Part shown: piece by piece, positions 13,591-23,733 of the stretch
How the letters are laid out: the number at the start of each line of letters is the position of its first letter
How positions within the stretch are numbered: the first letter of the stretch is position 1
NCBI GenBank assembly: GCA_024180945.1
Contig: JAKSGN010000043.1
Location: 372,001 to 436,000, forward strand
Length of the DNA: 64,000 nt
Direction of reading: 5' to 3'
DNA from: Macrophomina tecta
Taxonomy: Eukaryota; Ascomycota; Dothideomycetes; Botryosphaeriales; Botryosphaeriaceae
The notes under the pieces: generated by a model
Databases searched by the model: none
The model's input: only the letters and a program-made list of their open reading frames with translations
Told to the model about the DNA's origin: nothing
Program-made: the position numbers and the translations under genes

Positions 13591-15250
13591 TATTATATTA
13601 TATTATATTATATACTAAAAGAGGCATAGGTAAGTTACTAAAGTAGATAGTAGATATAAGGCTAATAAATAAGCTATTACTTAAAAGTATTACTCTAAGG
13701 TAGTGGAAAAGTGCTATACTTTAGATAATAAAATAAGTGTATTATAGAAGATAACTAAAGTCCTTTATTATAGAATATATATAGTAAAAGTATACTAAGA
13801 ATAAATATTTAAATACTATAAAATACTTAGAATAGTATAATAAGATGCTAAGAAGAATAGCTTAGAATATAAAAAATACTAAAGACGTACCCGGGCTTAT
13901 AACTATTAGAATAAGTAGTATAATAGCTTAATTAATAATAAAAGAATTAATTAGAATAAGTAGTATATCTAATAAAGAAAGGCTATATAGGCTTTTCTTA
14001 TATCTATTTTATCTACTAGAGTAAAATGGGTATGTAACTTACTTACCTACTAAGATAGGTATATAATAAGTATAAGATATAACTAAATCTAAAATACTAC
14101 TAAATTAAATATTCTAATAACATAGTAAAAGCTATATATACGTAATTAATCTAATAAATTAGTTTAGGCTTTATTTTATAGTATAAAAATAGCTAATATT
14201 CTAAATTAATTAGAGGAAATAAATTATTTAAGCTTTAAGTTATAAAATAAGTATAATTATTATTCTAAATAGGTCTAAAAAATAAATAACTTAGATATTT
14301 ATTTTTATTTATATAATAATTATAACTAATTAAATCTAGTTTTTATAAGTTTATATTTTTATATAATTATATTTTTTAATTATTTATAAATTTTATAAAG
14401 CTTTATATATCTCATTATATATAAAAAAATAATATACTATTTAAAAAAATATACTTAATTTTTTATAGAATACTATTATTTTTAATATACTATTTAATAA
14501 TATATAGTATTTTAATATACTAAATACTAAAAGTATAGAATTTTAGAAAAAAATTCTATACTAATTAAATATTATAGTAAAATATAGGTTTAAATATATA
14601 ATAGTTCTTTACTATTATTAGATTAAGTATACTAAATAATATTAGAAAAATAATACTATTTTTTTATTTATTATATATCTTTTTATTTTACTTTATAAGA
14701 TATTTTTATAGTTTTAAAATATAAAGATTTATTATAATATATATTTTCTAAGCATTCTAATTTTTTAATCCTTAAGCTTAATTATAAAAAAAAAGCTATA
14801 GCTATTATATATCTAGTATATTCTAGCTAATATCTATATTAGATATAGTAATTACTACTATTACTTATAGCTATTTAAATCTATAAAAAATTATTAAAGC
14901 TAAGGGCTTATAATCTAATAAACTAAACTAGAGAGAAGAAAAGTTAGTTAATTAAAGAAAGTAGCTAGCGTTAACTATAAGAACTAATACTTAGTATTAA
15001 CTAAGCTAATAAAGTAAATAACCTAAACCTAAACCGGCTTAGCGGCTGCCCTAGAATCTTCTACCCTCTAATAGAATTACCTACTATTATAATTTTTAGC
15101 TATTATATATGTGTGTGTGTTTTTTTTTTTGCTTGATGTAGCTAGCGTAATTAGCCCGAGTGTAAGAGGAGTCTTTCGGTCCTTCCTCTTATCTACTATA
15201 CCATTTATCCCTTAATTAAGCTATTTTAGCATATTCTAACACCTAACCAT
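13591..15250. other. AT-rich RIP DNA with one inverted-repeat copy
   Basis: No gene. It contains the inverted partner repeat at 14301-14562 and a short TG/T microsatellite at 15109-15131. Sequence near 15135-15235 has a hairpin-like AAGAGGAG...CTCCTCTT-type arrangement and ends CTAACA, as in the small Copia-type LTRs nearby, but I could not define both ends or a target duplication. Composition rises toward 15250. Confidence 0.45.
14301..14562 (-). repeat. AT-rich repeat, copy 2 of an inverted pair
   Basis: Reverse-complement partner of 6580-6848, ending in the same ATAGAATTTT...AAAATTCTAT hairpin. The differences between copies are mostly TA/CA/TG-type changes and small indels. Confidence 0.7.
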
Positions 15251-16926
15251 TGTTGGAATAGCGGTTTCACGAGCGTTATAACTATACTAGTTAGCTTTAT
15301 AAGTGTCTTAGTAGTATAGCTAGCATTAGTGGCACGGATATAAGAGGGCACCCCCTCTTATTCCTGTCTATTACCGAGAATCTTATTTTTCCACCAAGTT
15401 CAATAGTTATAAGCCCGGAGCCGCTAGGGCTGCTAAATTATTCTTATATTAATTACGTCTAGCTATTCCGACTATTCTAAGCGTTTTACTAAACACTATA
15501 GCCGCTACTAACCGCACCACCATCGCTCTCTTAGAGCCTAGCCAGTGGGATATATAGCTCTATCTAATTAAGTCTCGCGCGCAATAGTATTAGATTTGGG
15601 AGCTTATTAATCCAGATCTTCCAGCTAAACCAGATGGTAAACTAGAGCCAGATCTTCCGGAGCTTCCTAAATCGGCTACGGCCTAAGCTACTAATACGTT
15701 CAACCTCCAGATGTCTATCTATAACGCCAAATATAAGAGACATATAAAGCAGAGGCAGGCGTTAGCTAATATTACCCACGTTATCTAGGGTTCTATTAAG
15801 CCGGCCCTCCTTACGTATATTAAGAACGAACCCGACCCCCATCCGTATACCTTACTCCGCGCGCTCCGTACGCGAATTGCTTCCTCTGTCCGAGTAATCA
15901 AGCTTAAGCTTGAACACCAATGGCGCTTGCTTATTAAGAAAGGCCCTGTGGACTGGAATATTAAGAAGTAGCTCCAACGGGTAGAGAAAGTCTATACTAA
16001 GGCAAAGAACCGAGAATTACTAAATATAGCGGGCTAGCGCGCTAGCCGTGACTTTATACTGGCAATCGAAAAGACCGATATTCTATGGGCAACGGCTTAG
16101 ATGGTTAAGTACGAAACGGAGGACTCCATAATACCTAGTCTCTACTAGATGGTTGAGAACTACCGGTGTTACTATCGAACTCGAAATTAGTAAACAACGT
16201 ACATAGCCTTTATAGCTACTCTTCGAGGCCGTGAGGCACCACCTCGGTGCCTATGCGATGAGGTCTACTACTGGGCAGACTGTCCGTACCTAAATAAGGC
16301 AGTAAGACCTGAGGGGTGGAGGCCGAATAACTAAATAATGACTAAGTGCGCAAAGGCATTGGCAAATCCGAAGACTAGGCAGCTTATCGAGAGAGCACTT
16401 AAGAAAGTAATTTAACACCAGGACGTACAATAAACTAGCCTCGTTATTAACGATAAGGAGGATATTCGCTTTTAGCTTCTTCCAACCAACCAACCAAGTA
16501 CCGCGTGGCCGGGTTACATAGCTATACTATCTAGAGTACTCACCACCACCAAGTGAACCCGGACCGGGAGGTGCCCTGATCAAGCACCAAACCAACTAAC
16601 CAACTAACCAACCACCAGACCAGCCAGCACGGCATTTGTTAACATTTTCTTTGTACCGAGCGTAGCCGGCACCAGCTAGGCGTTCACTCATTTGCTTTAC
16701 CTTCTTGTACCAACATCAACACTATACCAAGTATCACGAGTTGCCCTTTTAGGCCAACTCGTGAAGGGGTGTGTTGGAATAGCGGTTTCACGAGCGTTAT
16801 AACTATACTAGTTAGCTTCACAAGTGTCTCAGTAGTATAGCTAGCGTTAGTGGCACGGATATAAGAGGGCACCCCCTCTTATTCCTGTCTATCACCGAGA
16901 ATCTCATTTTTCCACCAAGTTCAACA
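15251..16926 (+). mobile_element. Non-autonomous Copia-type LTR element, gag only
   Basis: Two 155-bp LTRs (15251-15405 and 16772-16926) start TGTTGGAATAGCGG and end TTCAACA (left copy TTCAATA). The target duplication is ACCAT at 15246-15250 and 16927-16931. A purine tract GTGAAGGGGTG directly precedes the right LTR. The interior is only 1366 bp and holds a single gag-like frame and no pol. The LTRs differ by a handful of C-to-T/G-to-A changes, so RIP was light. An array of CCAA/CTAA tetranucleotides lies at 16483-16615. Its mobility would have depended on a full-length relative. Confidence 0.88.
15590..16450 (+). pseudogene. Copia-type gag remnant with zinc knuckle
   Basis: Gag-like frame of the 1.7-kb element, read through several TAG codons that stand where Trp or Gln is likely. 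The middle is Lys/Arg-rich (YNAKYKRHIKQRQALANI), followed by a helical stretch and by CLCDEVYYWADCPYLN near 16253-16297, a fungal Copia-type CxC...H...C knuckle in which the His codon has become Tyr (CAC to TAC). It therefore cannot make full-length protein. Start and end are approximate. Confidence 0.6.
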
Positions 16927-16949
16927 ACCATTGATGAAAAGCGGATAGA

Positions 16950-17480
16950 TCAACCCGGCGGCATCACCTGTCAACTCCTACCGATGTTCACACCATTCGG
17001 CGAACTAAGCGACATTGACGTGCGGCCTGGAGAAACCGTCGTCACTGCGCCTGCCACTAGACTTTATGGGGGTGCTGCGGTGCACGCGGCACTGGCCCTC
17101 GGCGTGCGTGTAATGGCTGTGGGAAGAGACACGACGACGCTCGACAAGCTTGTGCTAGTGGATCCGAAACGTGTGGCTGCTGCGAGCTTTACCGGAGATG
17201 TTAACGGAGACTGACCGCCATTACCGAAGGCTGCTGGCAGACATGTGGATGCATATCTAGATATCTCTTCTGCCCACACATATTCGTAGTTGCTTCAACT
17301 CGCTGGGAAAATGTGGCCGTGCCAGCTTGATGAGCAGAGCACGCGGGGTCCCACTCAAAACTGTCGAGGTCCTGTACCATGCGCTGCCGCCAAAGGCTAC
17401 AAGGCAGTGCAGCCGTGAGCAGGCAATGAAACTGCGCAAGGCGGCAGAATCTGGTGCTCGTCCTTTGGGGGGAGAGAGAG
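16950..17480 (+). pseudogene. Zinc-type alcohol dehydrogenase (MDR) fragment
   Basis: Relic of a medium-chain dehydrogenase/reductase of the NAD(P)-dependent alcohol dehydrogenase kind. The in-frame stretch 16984-17212 shows VRPGETVVTAPATRLYGGAA, the cofactor-binding loop region, then LGVRVMAVGRD. After a stop at 17212, homology continues in the same frame with HVDAYLDISS (about 17240-17270), another stop, and a C-terminal helix like AMKLRKAAESG near 17430. The catalytic N-terminal half with its zinc ligands is missing. The Copia-type element ends immediately upstream, so insertion or deletion may have removed it. Base use is normal, so decay is not mainly by RIP. Confidence 0.6.
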
Positions 17481-17989
17481 CCCTGAAATTGATTGGAAGA
17501 TATTGATTGGACCAATAGGAGGAAGCTTTCGGAGCGACGTCAAAGAATGGATGGGTGGGGAAAGTAGTTATTATTACCCCTGAGACACGAAGAGAGTGGG
17601 ATTCGCGCCCGGTAGAGCCTACTATGCTTATCTATGCAACAGAGTTTGGGTCAAACACTAAATCTATCTTTCATGGCTACGAAAGATTCCAGGTCGGAAC
17701 GTCCGAAGCGGCGTTTCACAACGAAAGATGCACCAGTAAACACGGACGGATGATTCTCTCATTACGACTGTACAGCGCGATGGGTGGTACCTGCCGCTTT
17801 GGAGAGGTTTCGGTTGCTGGATCCGAGAGGTGGGGGATTGCCGATCGGCAGATAAGCTGGGGGCTGGTGTGGGTTGATGCATTTCTTCCCCGCACCTGTT
17901 CTTCTCACACTTGTTCCTAAGCGTGGCAGTTGGATCTGCTTGTTCTCTTCAAAGATCGGGCTCATTTTGAGGCCAGCAAGGCCTTCATC
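17481..17989 (+). promoter_or_regulatory. Upstream region of the cluster regulator
   Basis: No convincing gene. It contains CCAAT-type boxes near 17492-17514 in both orientations, a perfect 12-bp palindrome TGCCGATCGGCA at 17839-17850, and an overlapping AGATAAG (17850-17856) that fits the GATA-factor consensus HGATAR. The palindrome lies 140 bp upstream of the proposed start codon. Sites are seen directly; their use is inference. Confidence 0.4.
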
Positions 17990-20422
17990 ATGTCCAAGTC
18001 TCTTGTCCGTCCATTCAAATGCTCCCTCTGCCAGAGACCTTTTACTCGGCAGGTACGTTGTCTCCGCAGGAGGAGATACAAGGAGATGCGGCATTGACAC
18101 TCAGCATAGGAAAACTTGAAACGCCATGTTCAGACGCGTTAGTTCGCAGCAGAATGCTTGAGGCTCACAATTCTTGACGAACGCTTCCAGATCATCCGAG
18201 TTCTGTTTCAAGATCTTATCCATGCCCGCAATGCGATGCCAGGTTTTCCAGGAGGTGCGTGGGCCAGTTGGCAGGAGACGGCCCTAAGCTGAAAACCGGA
18301 GCCAGCGACCTCAGAAAGCGGCATGTCAGAAACTGCCACCCGTCAATGGAAATGGCATTGCCTGCTGTATCCTGGCAAGCGATGGAAGATGAGCTGTGCT
18401 TGCCCTCGACAGGGGAACAGAATGATGATCTGGTTGAGCCCTGCCCCCGCGGTGAATTGCGCGCATGATTCTTATCAGACGATTTGGCGTGCCAGGACGC
18501 ATTTTTCGGGCTATCGATTCCACCGCAGAGACCGCCATCACCGTGAGATGACTGCTGGCAGAGAGAGGTGCGATCGCTGAGATGGTGGTAGGGAGACCCA
18601 GTACTGCGATGCTTTCTTCGAAAAGTTCCATCCGACCATGCCCCTGCTGCACGAGCCGACCTTTGATCTCAACAAAGAGCCGAAGCAGCTGATTGCAGCC
18701 GTCGCCTGCATCGGCTGCCTCTATACGCCAATGGAATCGAGATTCGCGGCAAGCAGAAAGATCTTTGAGGAAGCGCATGGCGCTTTAGAGGAATACGTAT
18801 GATGGAACACCCTCCGCCTTGAAAACCGCTGGGCTGATGCACGGCTCGTCCCGAAGACAAGAGAAGACCGGAGCAGATTCCAAGCGACCTGGGTGCTTCA
18901 AGCATACATCCTGCTGGAAACGTGCGGCATATACATGTGTGACGACTCTCTTCTTTTGAAAGCTCAGAGCATCCACACGTCTTTGGTCGGAGCCATCCGA
19001 GAGTTGCAAATGACACATGACGGCCACGCATCTCGTCTCGAGACGCCGACGTCTCCAGAACTGATCCCAGAGACCGTTGAACATACTTCGGCTGGATTGC
19101 GCAAACAGTGGTTGGGGTTCGTCGAGGATGAGTCCCGGAAAAGGTCTGCTGCCCCTCACGCTTGCAGCAAACGCCACGGTGCTGACACCCGCAGATGCAT
19201 TTACTCCATCTACCTGCTGGACTCGCAGCTGTCCGTTGCCTGCAACTTGCGGCCGCAGATTTCCGCTTTGGAAATCAAATACAAGCTCCCGTGTGCGGAC
19301 GACCTCTGGTCAGCCCCGACGTCTGAGGCCTGGGAAACCATCCAAAACCAGCACTTCCGCTCCTTCAATGAGCGGGATGACCGCTTTGGCACCGATGAAG
19401 CCACCCCAGCCCAAGGGTCTCTCTTTGACAGCACGCAAGGCTTGCTGGATCGCCATGGCCAGAAGCGTGATCTGCCCACGCTCCGTCTGCTGTGGTATTC
19501 GCCGTTCGCGGCATTCGTGCTCGTCACACAGCTACAGATGACGGCAAGGGAGTTGACTCACGCTGCCTGTCTTCTTGCGCGCCCGAAACGCTCCCAGCGG
19601 AATCTTTCCATCCTCACCGAGGCTCAACATGGCCAGATCTCTCAGGCCTTGCGAAGCATCGCAGAGCTGACTCCGAGACCGAACTCTTCTCCCGCTGCTC
19701 CCAACGGAGTTTGCTCGCCGTCTGACCAGTTCGCACCTCTTTGGCACTCCTTCTGGATCACATGGCGGTACACATCAATCACCATCTCGCATCCGGATTC
19801 GCTGCTGGTGACAGGCATAGTGGAGACGAATCTTCCGGCCGCAATTGCCACCGCAGGCCACCTCGCCCGGCCGAGACGCAAGCAGCACCGAGACCTCTAC
19901 GAGGACAGGGATGTCTTTCGCATTCTCAACGACCTCGAGCATGCGCTTGATACGATCGGAAGGGCGTCTGGGAATTGCAACGAGAATGGCGGGGAGAACG
20001 GGCCGGGGAGTGGGACCGTGGAGCGTGAGAATCCATTCCTCACGTTGCTCGTTTTCAAGATATGCCTGGTCGGCTGGCGGATTGTGCGCTTGACGACGGG
20101 GGATGCTGGTGAGCATGACACTCAGGACGGGTCGGCAATTGGCCGAGGGGTGACACGGCTGGCAAAGTGCACGCCTTCGAGGTTTGTGCTGCAGAGCATC
20201 ATGGCTGTAATCAACGGGGCGGGTGGGGCCGTCAACGGGGACAACTGGGCAAATGGAGAGGCTGTGGTCATGTTGGCAGAGTTGGAGTATCTGAAATGGG
20301 TGCAGGAGCAGCTGTTGCGCAGAAGCATTTGGCCTGTGGGCCGATGGGAGGCTGCGATCATGGAGGAGGCAGCGGTTGAGGCAGCGGATTATGTTTCGCT
20401 GCTGAGAGAGTCTGACGGGTGA
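17990..20422 (+). CDS. Transcription factor, two C2H2 fingers plus fungal_trans domain
   Basis: Predicted nuclear regulator of 685 aa. Proposed exons: 17990-18052, 18110-18137, 18191-18254, 18306-18451, 18496-18542, 18602-18796, 18857-19143, 19195-20422. All introns are GT...AG, 44-60 nt and in phase; three (51, 60, 51 nt) are multiples of three, and one of them hides an apparent TGA at 18800. Finger 1 is CSLCQRPFTRQ joined to ENLKRHVQTH; finger 2 is CPQCDARFSRSDLRKRHVRNCH (its last pair is H-x4-H). The fungal-specific regulatory domain (PF04082 type) starts at YCDAFFEKFHPTMPLLHEPTF and includes WVLQAYILLETC and YLLDSQLSVACNLRPQISAL. It ends 98 bp from the 3' end of the convergent GST gene and probably regulates its neighbours. 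Confidence 0.82.
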
Positions 20423-20520
20423 ACGCAGTTGCTTGTTTCACGCACGACCCAGAGAAAGGAGAACATTTGGGTTGAGTCCGTGTATCCAAGCGGGTGAGGC
20501 TTTATTTTGCATGGGATCCT

Positions 20521-21305
20521 CTATGCAGGCGCTTTATCCCCGACTTCCTCCAGCACATAGGGTTCTCCATCAACCTGAACGTACACCGGATCAGACTTGA
20601 TTCTCCAGTAGTACTCGTGGATCGTTGGATGATTGTCCGCCCACGCTCTGGCAAACACCTGGCGAGCGTCAGCAGCGTTCAGATCAAACACAGCAACGAC
20701 ATACAAATTGATACCCTCTGGCCAGTGCTGCAACGAGAAAGAGATCCGCCATGGTCAGATTGTTTCCGACGAGGAACTTCTTTCCGCCCTGCAGTGCCCG
20801 TGCCACGACGTCGAGCATGGGCTCGCAGTTCTTTGCAGCGGCGTTGAGGATCTCGGGGCTTGATGGAGCCTTGCCGATAGCAGGATTGATCCACGCCATG
20901 ATAGGCGGAAGCAGCTCGCTATTTGCGAAAGAGGACCACCGAAGGACTGTGGCTTCGTCTTCAACGCTCGATCCGAGTAGTGTCGTCGACGGATTTTGTT
21001 TTGCCACTGGCCGCGCTCATCGAGTCAATTGGGAACGAACTGGGGGTGGCTGGAGCAGAGCACGCACGGTAATATGTCACGGCGATGCATTCATACAGCA
21101 TGAATCCGTCCGGTCGCTCCAGCGCAGGCACCTTGCCGGTTGGAAACTTTGCCAGATACGCGTCGCCAACGCCGCCCTTGGACGGATCCACCTTGATCGG
21201 CCATGCTTCGACAATCTCCACGTCAAGGCGGTTCAGCGCAGCAACGTAGAGGCACATGGTCGCCCGAGGCGCCTGGGAATACGTGTAAAGCTTCCCGAAA
21301 GACAT
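20521..21305 (-). CDS. Glutathione S-transferase, eEF1B-gamma-like
   Basis: Cytosolic GST-fold protein of 225 aa, likely conjugating glutathione to an electrophilic intermediate or xenobiotic. Exons on the minus strand: 21305-21068, 21006-20705, 20658-20521; introns are 61 and 46 nt, the second with a textbook GTATGT...CTGAC...CAG. The N-terminal thioredoxin-fold domain shows MSFGKLYTYSQAPRA, FPTGKVPALE (cis-Pro motif) and the ECIAVTYYLA Glu-Cys pair that replaces the usual ES glutathione contact. The C-terminal helical domain has NLTMADLFLVAALARGYQF, typical of the eEF1B-gamma/theta-like group. Length is normal and no defect is seen. Its promoter carries one AGGNGGAGCTCC box. Confidence 0.88.
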
Positions 21306-21971
21306 GGCTGTCGTTCAATGATCTGTGGCGGGTTCGAAGTGGTCGCAGGGCGTGTATGGCGCGCAGCAGACAACGGCGCATTCGACACCGTTTTGTTGCA
21401 TGCATTCTGACGACGGGTATCGGTATGCTTGTATCAGCCCGTGCCGGATGCATGGATGGAGTGGACATTACTGTGCGCTGCGTGTGCGGAGAGTGGACGA
21501 AGTGGACTGAAGCGGGGGTGGACGCAATTACGTAATGGGTCGCAGATGAGGCGAGGAGGAGCTCCACCTCTCCCATCTCCGCTCTGCTACGACGCTGAGG
21601 ATTGACTGTCCTGCTCTCAGCCAGCGTTCGACCTGTTTGTGCGTTCGCACCCATTCACGTTCGACCAAAAGCAGGCCACGCGCGTTGATCTCCGGCCAAG
21701 CACGGGCCGGCGGCAGAGTGGCCTGAGGAAGCGGAACACGGCGATTGAATGATCTGGCCGCAATGCCAAAGGGGACAGTGCATCAGTGGAGACAGACTCA
21801 TTCCGTACGGGCCGTCCGTCCAAGCTCGAAGCTTGTCCGCGATTGATGCGGCGTCCAGAGCAAGGCTCTTCTTCAGGGGCTCATCACCAAGGTACAGGGC
21901 GAGAAGGCGTGCATGGGGTAGAAAGAAGGCCAAATTCAATTTACTATCCACTCGAGCGTAACATAATCTGC
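21306..21971 (-). promoter_or_regulatory. GST promoter region
   Basis: 666 bp between the GST start codon and the 3' end of the upstream minus-strand dioxygenase gene. It holds AGGAGGAGCTCCACCT at 21554-21569, a full dyad of AGGNGGAG half-sites, about 250 bp upstream of the ATG. The core is shared with the dioxygenase/MFS promoter. No other gene is seen. Confidence 0.45.
21554..21569. promoter_or_regulatory. Candidate regulator site, full dyad AGGNGGAGCTCCNCCT
   Basis: Perfect inverted half-sites around the GGAGCTCC core. The left 12 bases AGGNGGAGCTCC recur twice in the 23280-23733 promoter. A palindromic shape would suit a dimeric regulator. Function is inferred from recurrence only. Confidence 0.4.
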
Positions 21972-23279
21972 TCAAACCGCGACTCCTCTTGGCTGGAGAG
22001 TCTCTTTCCCTAGTGCCTTGAAACCTCGAGGGTCGTTGTATTCTCCATGGAAAGGATCCTCGTGCACTCCCTGCTGCCTCGGCCTGTCGTTGTCAAAATC
22101 CAGTCTCTTGTAGCCATGCTTCCTCGCATTCAGATATTCAGGCATGGTGTAAACTGCCGGGTCCAGCGGCCTGTCTCTCCCAACTCTTCTCAGCAGCGGG
22201 GAATCAACTGGCCGCAAGGGCACCTCGTTCACCGGTCTTGCGAAGTAAATGACGCCCACGCGCTTTTTCGTGACCTGGTCCGCCGGAGGTTTCACCACAC
22301 GATGGACGGTCGCCTTGAAGAAGCCGCCGGTCAGAAGTTCGAGAGCCTCTCCGACGTTGACGACGAGAGCGTTGGGCAGGTACTGCACCCACTTCCAGTT
22401 GCCGTGGCAGTCCAGGATCTGCAGTGCGGAGATGGGCTGCGAGAAGAGGAAGGTGAAGGTACCCCAGTCGGTGTGCCCGGCGAGGTAGAGGTCACGGTAG
22501 CGTTGGTTGTCCTCGTCAGTGCGCGGGTTGTAAATCATCTGCCGGTTTGTCAGTCCAAGAGCGGGCGGGGAAATGGCGAGGTGCTGTACGTAGCGGAGGT
22601 ACTCGGTGCTCTCCTTGCCAAAGGCATGGGTGCGGAGAATATCCTTTTCCGGGACTTCCAGGATCATCGCCACGAGGACAAGAAGCCTCTTGAGCACGAT
22701 TTCCCTGATGATGTGCATGGTTTGGTCCACCTCATCCATGTGTGGCTCGAGAATTGCCGGGTGCTTGTGATTCTGCGGGTCATGAACCAGGATATTGTAG
22801 TGGTCCAGCTGGGGAAGACGTGAGCTCGAGCATGTTTGGAGATGAATTCGAGCGCGTACATACGGTTTTGTGGAAGCCTCCCTTGGCTCCTCGCTCATCT
22901 GACGGCTTGAACCCAACGTACAATCCGCTGGCATCCTCCTGTGGCGTTGCTTCATACGGGCGCTTGTCCTCTGGCGGCAACGTCATCACTGCATGAGCCA
23001 GGCTCATCTGCGACTCGTACAGTGCATCCGATATACCGTGGTTGGAAATCGTGAGAAAGCCGTGCTCGGTGACGGCCTTCAGAAGGTCCTGCGCCAGTTC
23101 TTTCCGCGTGACGGGATCATCGTACTTGGCGAAGTCGACGTTGACGAGCTCAATCCAATCCACTGGTTGCCAGATCAGATGAAGCTTGCATGAGAAGAGA
23201 GCGAGTGCGTACATTGTTCCTTTGTCGGTTCTGCGGGGACGAACTTGGGAATGGTCGGCGGCGTGGTGGTGGCAGACAT
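21972..23279 (-). CDS. 2-oxoglutarate/Fe(II)-dependent dioxygenase (IPNS-like)
   Basis: Soluble oxygenase of 400 aa in the isopenicillin N synthase-like superfamily; it would use Fe(II), O2 and 2-oxoglutarate to hydroxylate or desaturate an unknown small molecule. Exons on the minus strand: 23279-23213, 23162-22864, 22808-21972; introns are 50 and 55 nt and in phase. The DIOX_N part shows GFLTISNHGISDALYESQ. The jelly-roll core has HTDWGTFTFLF with the first His and Asp of the iron triad and ATVHRVVKPPADQ with the distal His; RVGVIYFARP lies where the 2-oxoglutarate-binding Arg is expected. Thus the metal site is complete. The start was chosen because MSATTTPPTIPKFVPAEPTK joins cleanly to the core. 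It shares a promoter with the divergent MFS gene. Confidence 0.88.
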
Positions 23280-23469
23280 GATGCACGCAATGCGACATGA
23301 ACGGTTGTTTTCTTTGGGACGGGCGTTCTTGACTTCTCGCCCTTCTGGCGCCGAGTTACGGGCACATTTATTGACGTTGCTGGCCGGCGAGCTCAAGCGC
23401 GGAATGGACGAAGAGGGCATGACGCATCTTGCTCCTCGTTGTCCGCCCGGCTGACACCAAAGGCATGCA

Positions 23470-23481
23470 AGGCGGAGCTCC
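23470..23481 (+). promoter_or_regulatory. Candidate regulator box AGGCGGAGCTCC
   Basis: Copy 1 of AGGNGGAGCTCC in the bidirectional promoter. See the copies at 23529-23540 and 21554-21565. Confidence 0.4.
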
Positions 23482-23528
23482 AACGGCAGTGCAAATCGCC
23501 ACTTTGATATGGGTGGGGCGCAATGCGG

Positions 23529-23540
23529 AGGTGGAGCTCC
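23529..23540 (+). promoter_or_regulatory. Candidate regulator box AGGTGGAGCTCC
   Basis: Copy 2 of AGGNGGAGCTCC in the bidirectional promoter, same orientation as copy 1. Confidence 0.4.
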
Positions 23541-23733
23541 CGAGAGATACGACCGGGGTTGCCGGGCGGGGGTATATCTGATAGCTTTGGCCGATGGGGA
23601 TGCAGTTCCACTCTGATTCGGCGGTCATCGAGACAGTCAACCCGAGAGAAATACTCGTTGTTCCTCTTGCAGCAGCGTACAATTCCGGAGACCCCAAAAG
23701 ACTGTTTCTCCTCTCTCGATCACTGCGTTAGAC

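Larger units (their letters stand above)
23280..23733. promoter_or_regulatory. Bidirectional promoter, dioxygenase and MFS genes
   Basis: 454 bp between two divergent start codons. Near its middle are AGGCGGAGCTCC (23470-23481) and AGGTGGAGCTCC (23529-23540), 59 bp apart and in the same orientation, about 190-250 bp from either ATG. Such placement would let one regulator drive both genes. Other GC-rich stretches are present, but no clear TATA box. Confidence 0.6.

Noticed and set aside
17555..17920. Plus-strand frame of 121 codons upstream of the regulator
   Set aside because: No motif or intron structure; overlaps likely promoter sequence.
18602..18892. Regulator as a pseudogene because of the TGA at 18800
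   Set aside because: A 60-nt GT...AG intron with a CTGAT branch site removes the stop in phase; likewise an intron at 18138-18190 restores the second His of finger 1.
22047..22823. Long plus-strand frame of 258 codons
   Set aside because: Shadow of the dioxygenase exon on the other strand; the minus-strand frame has the catalytic motifs.
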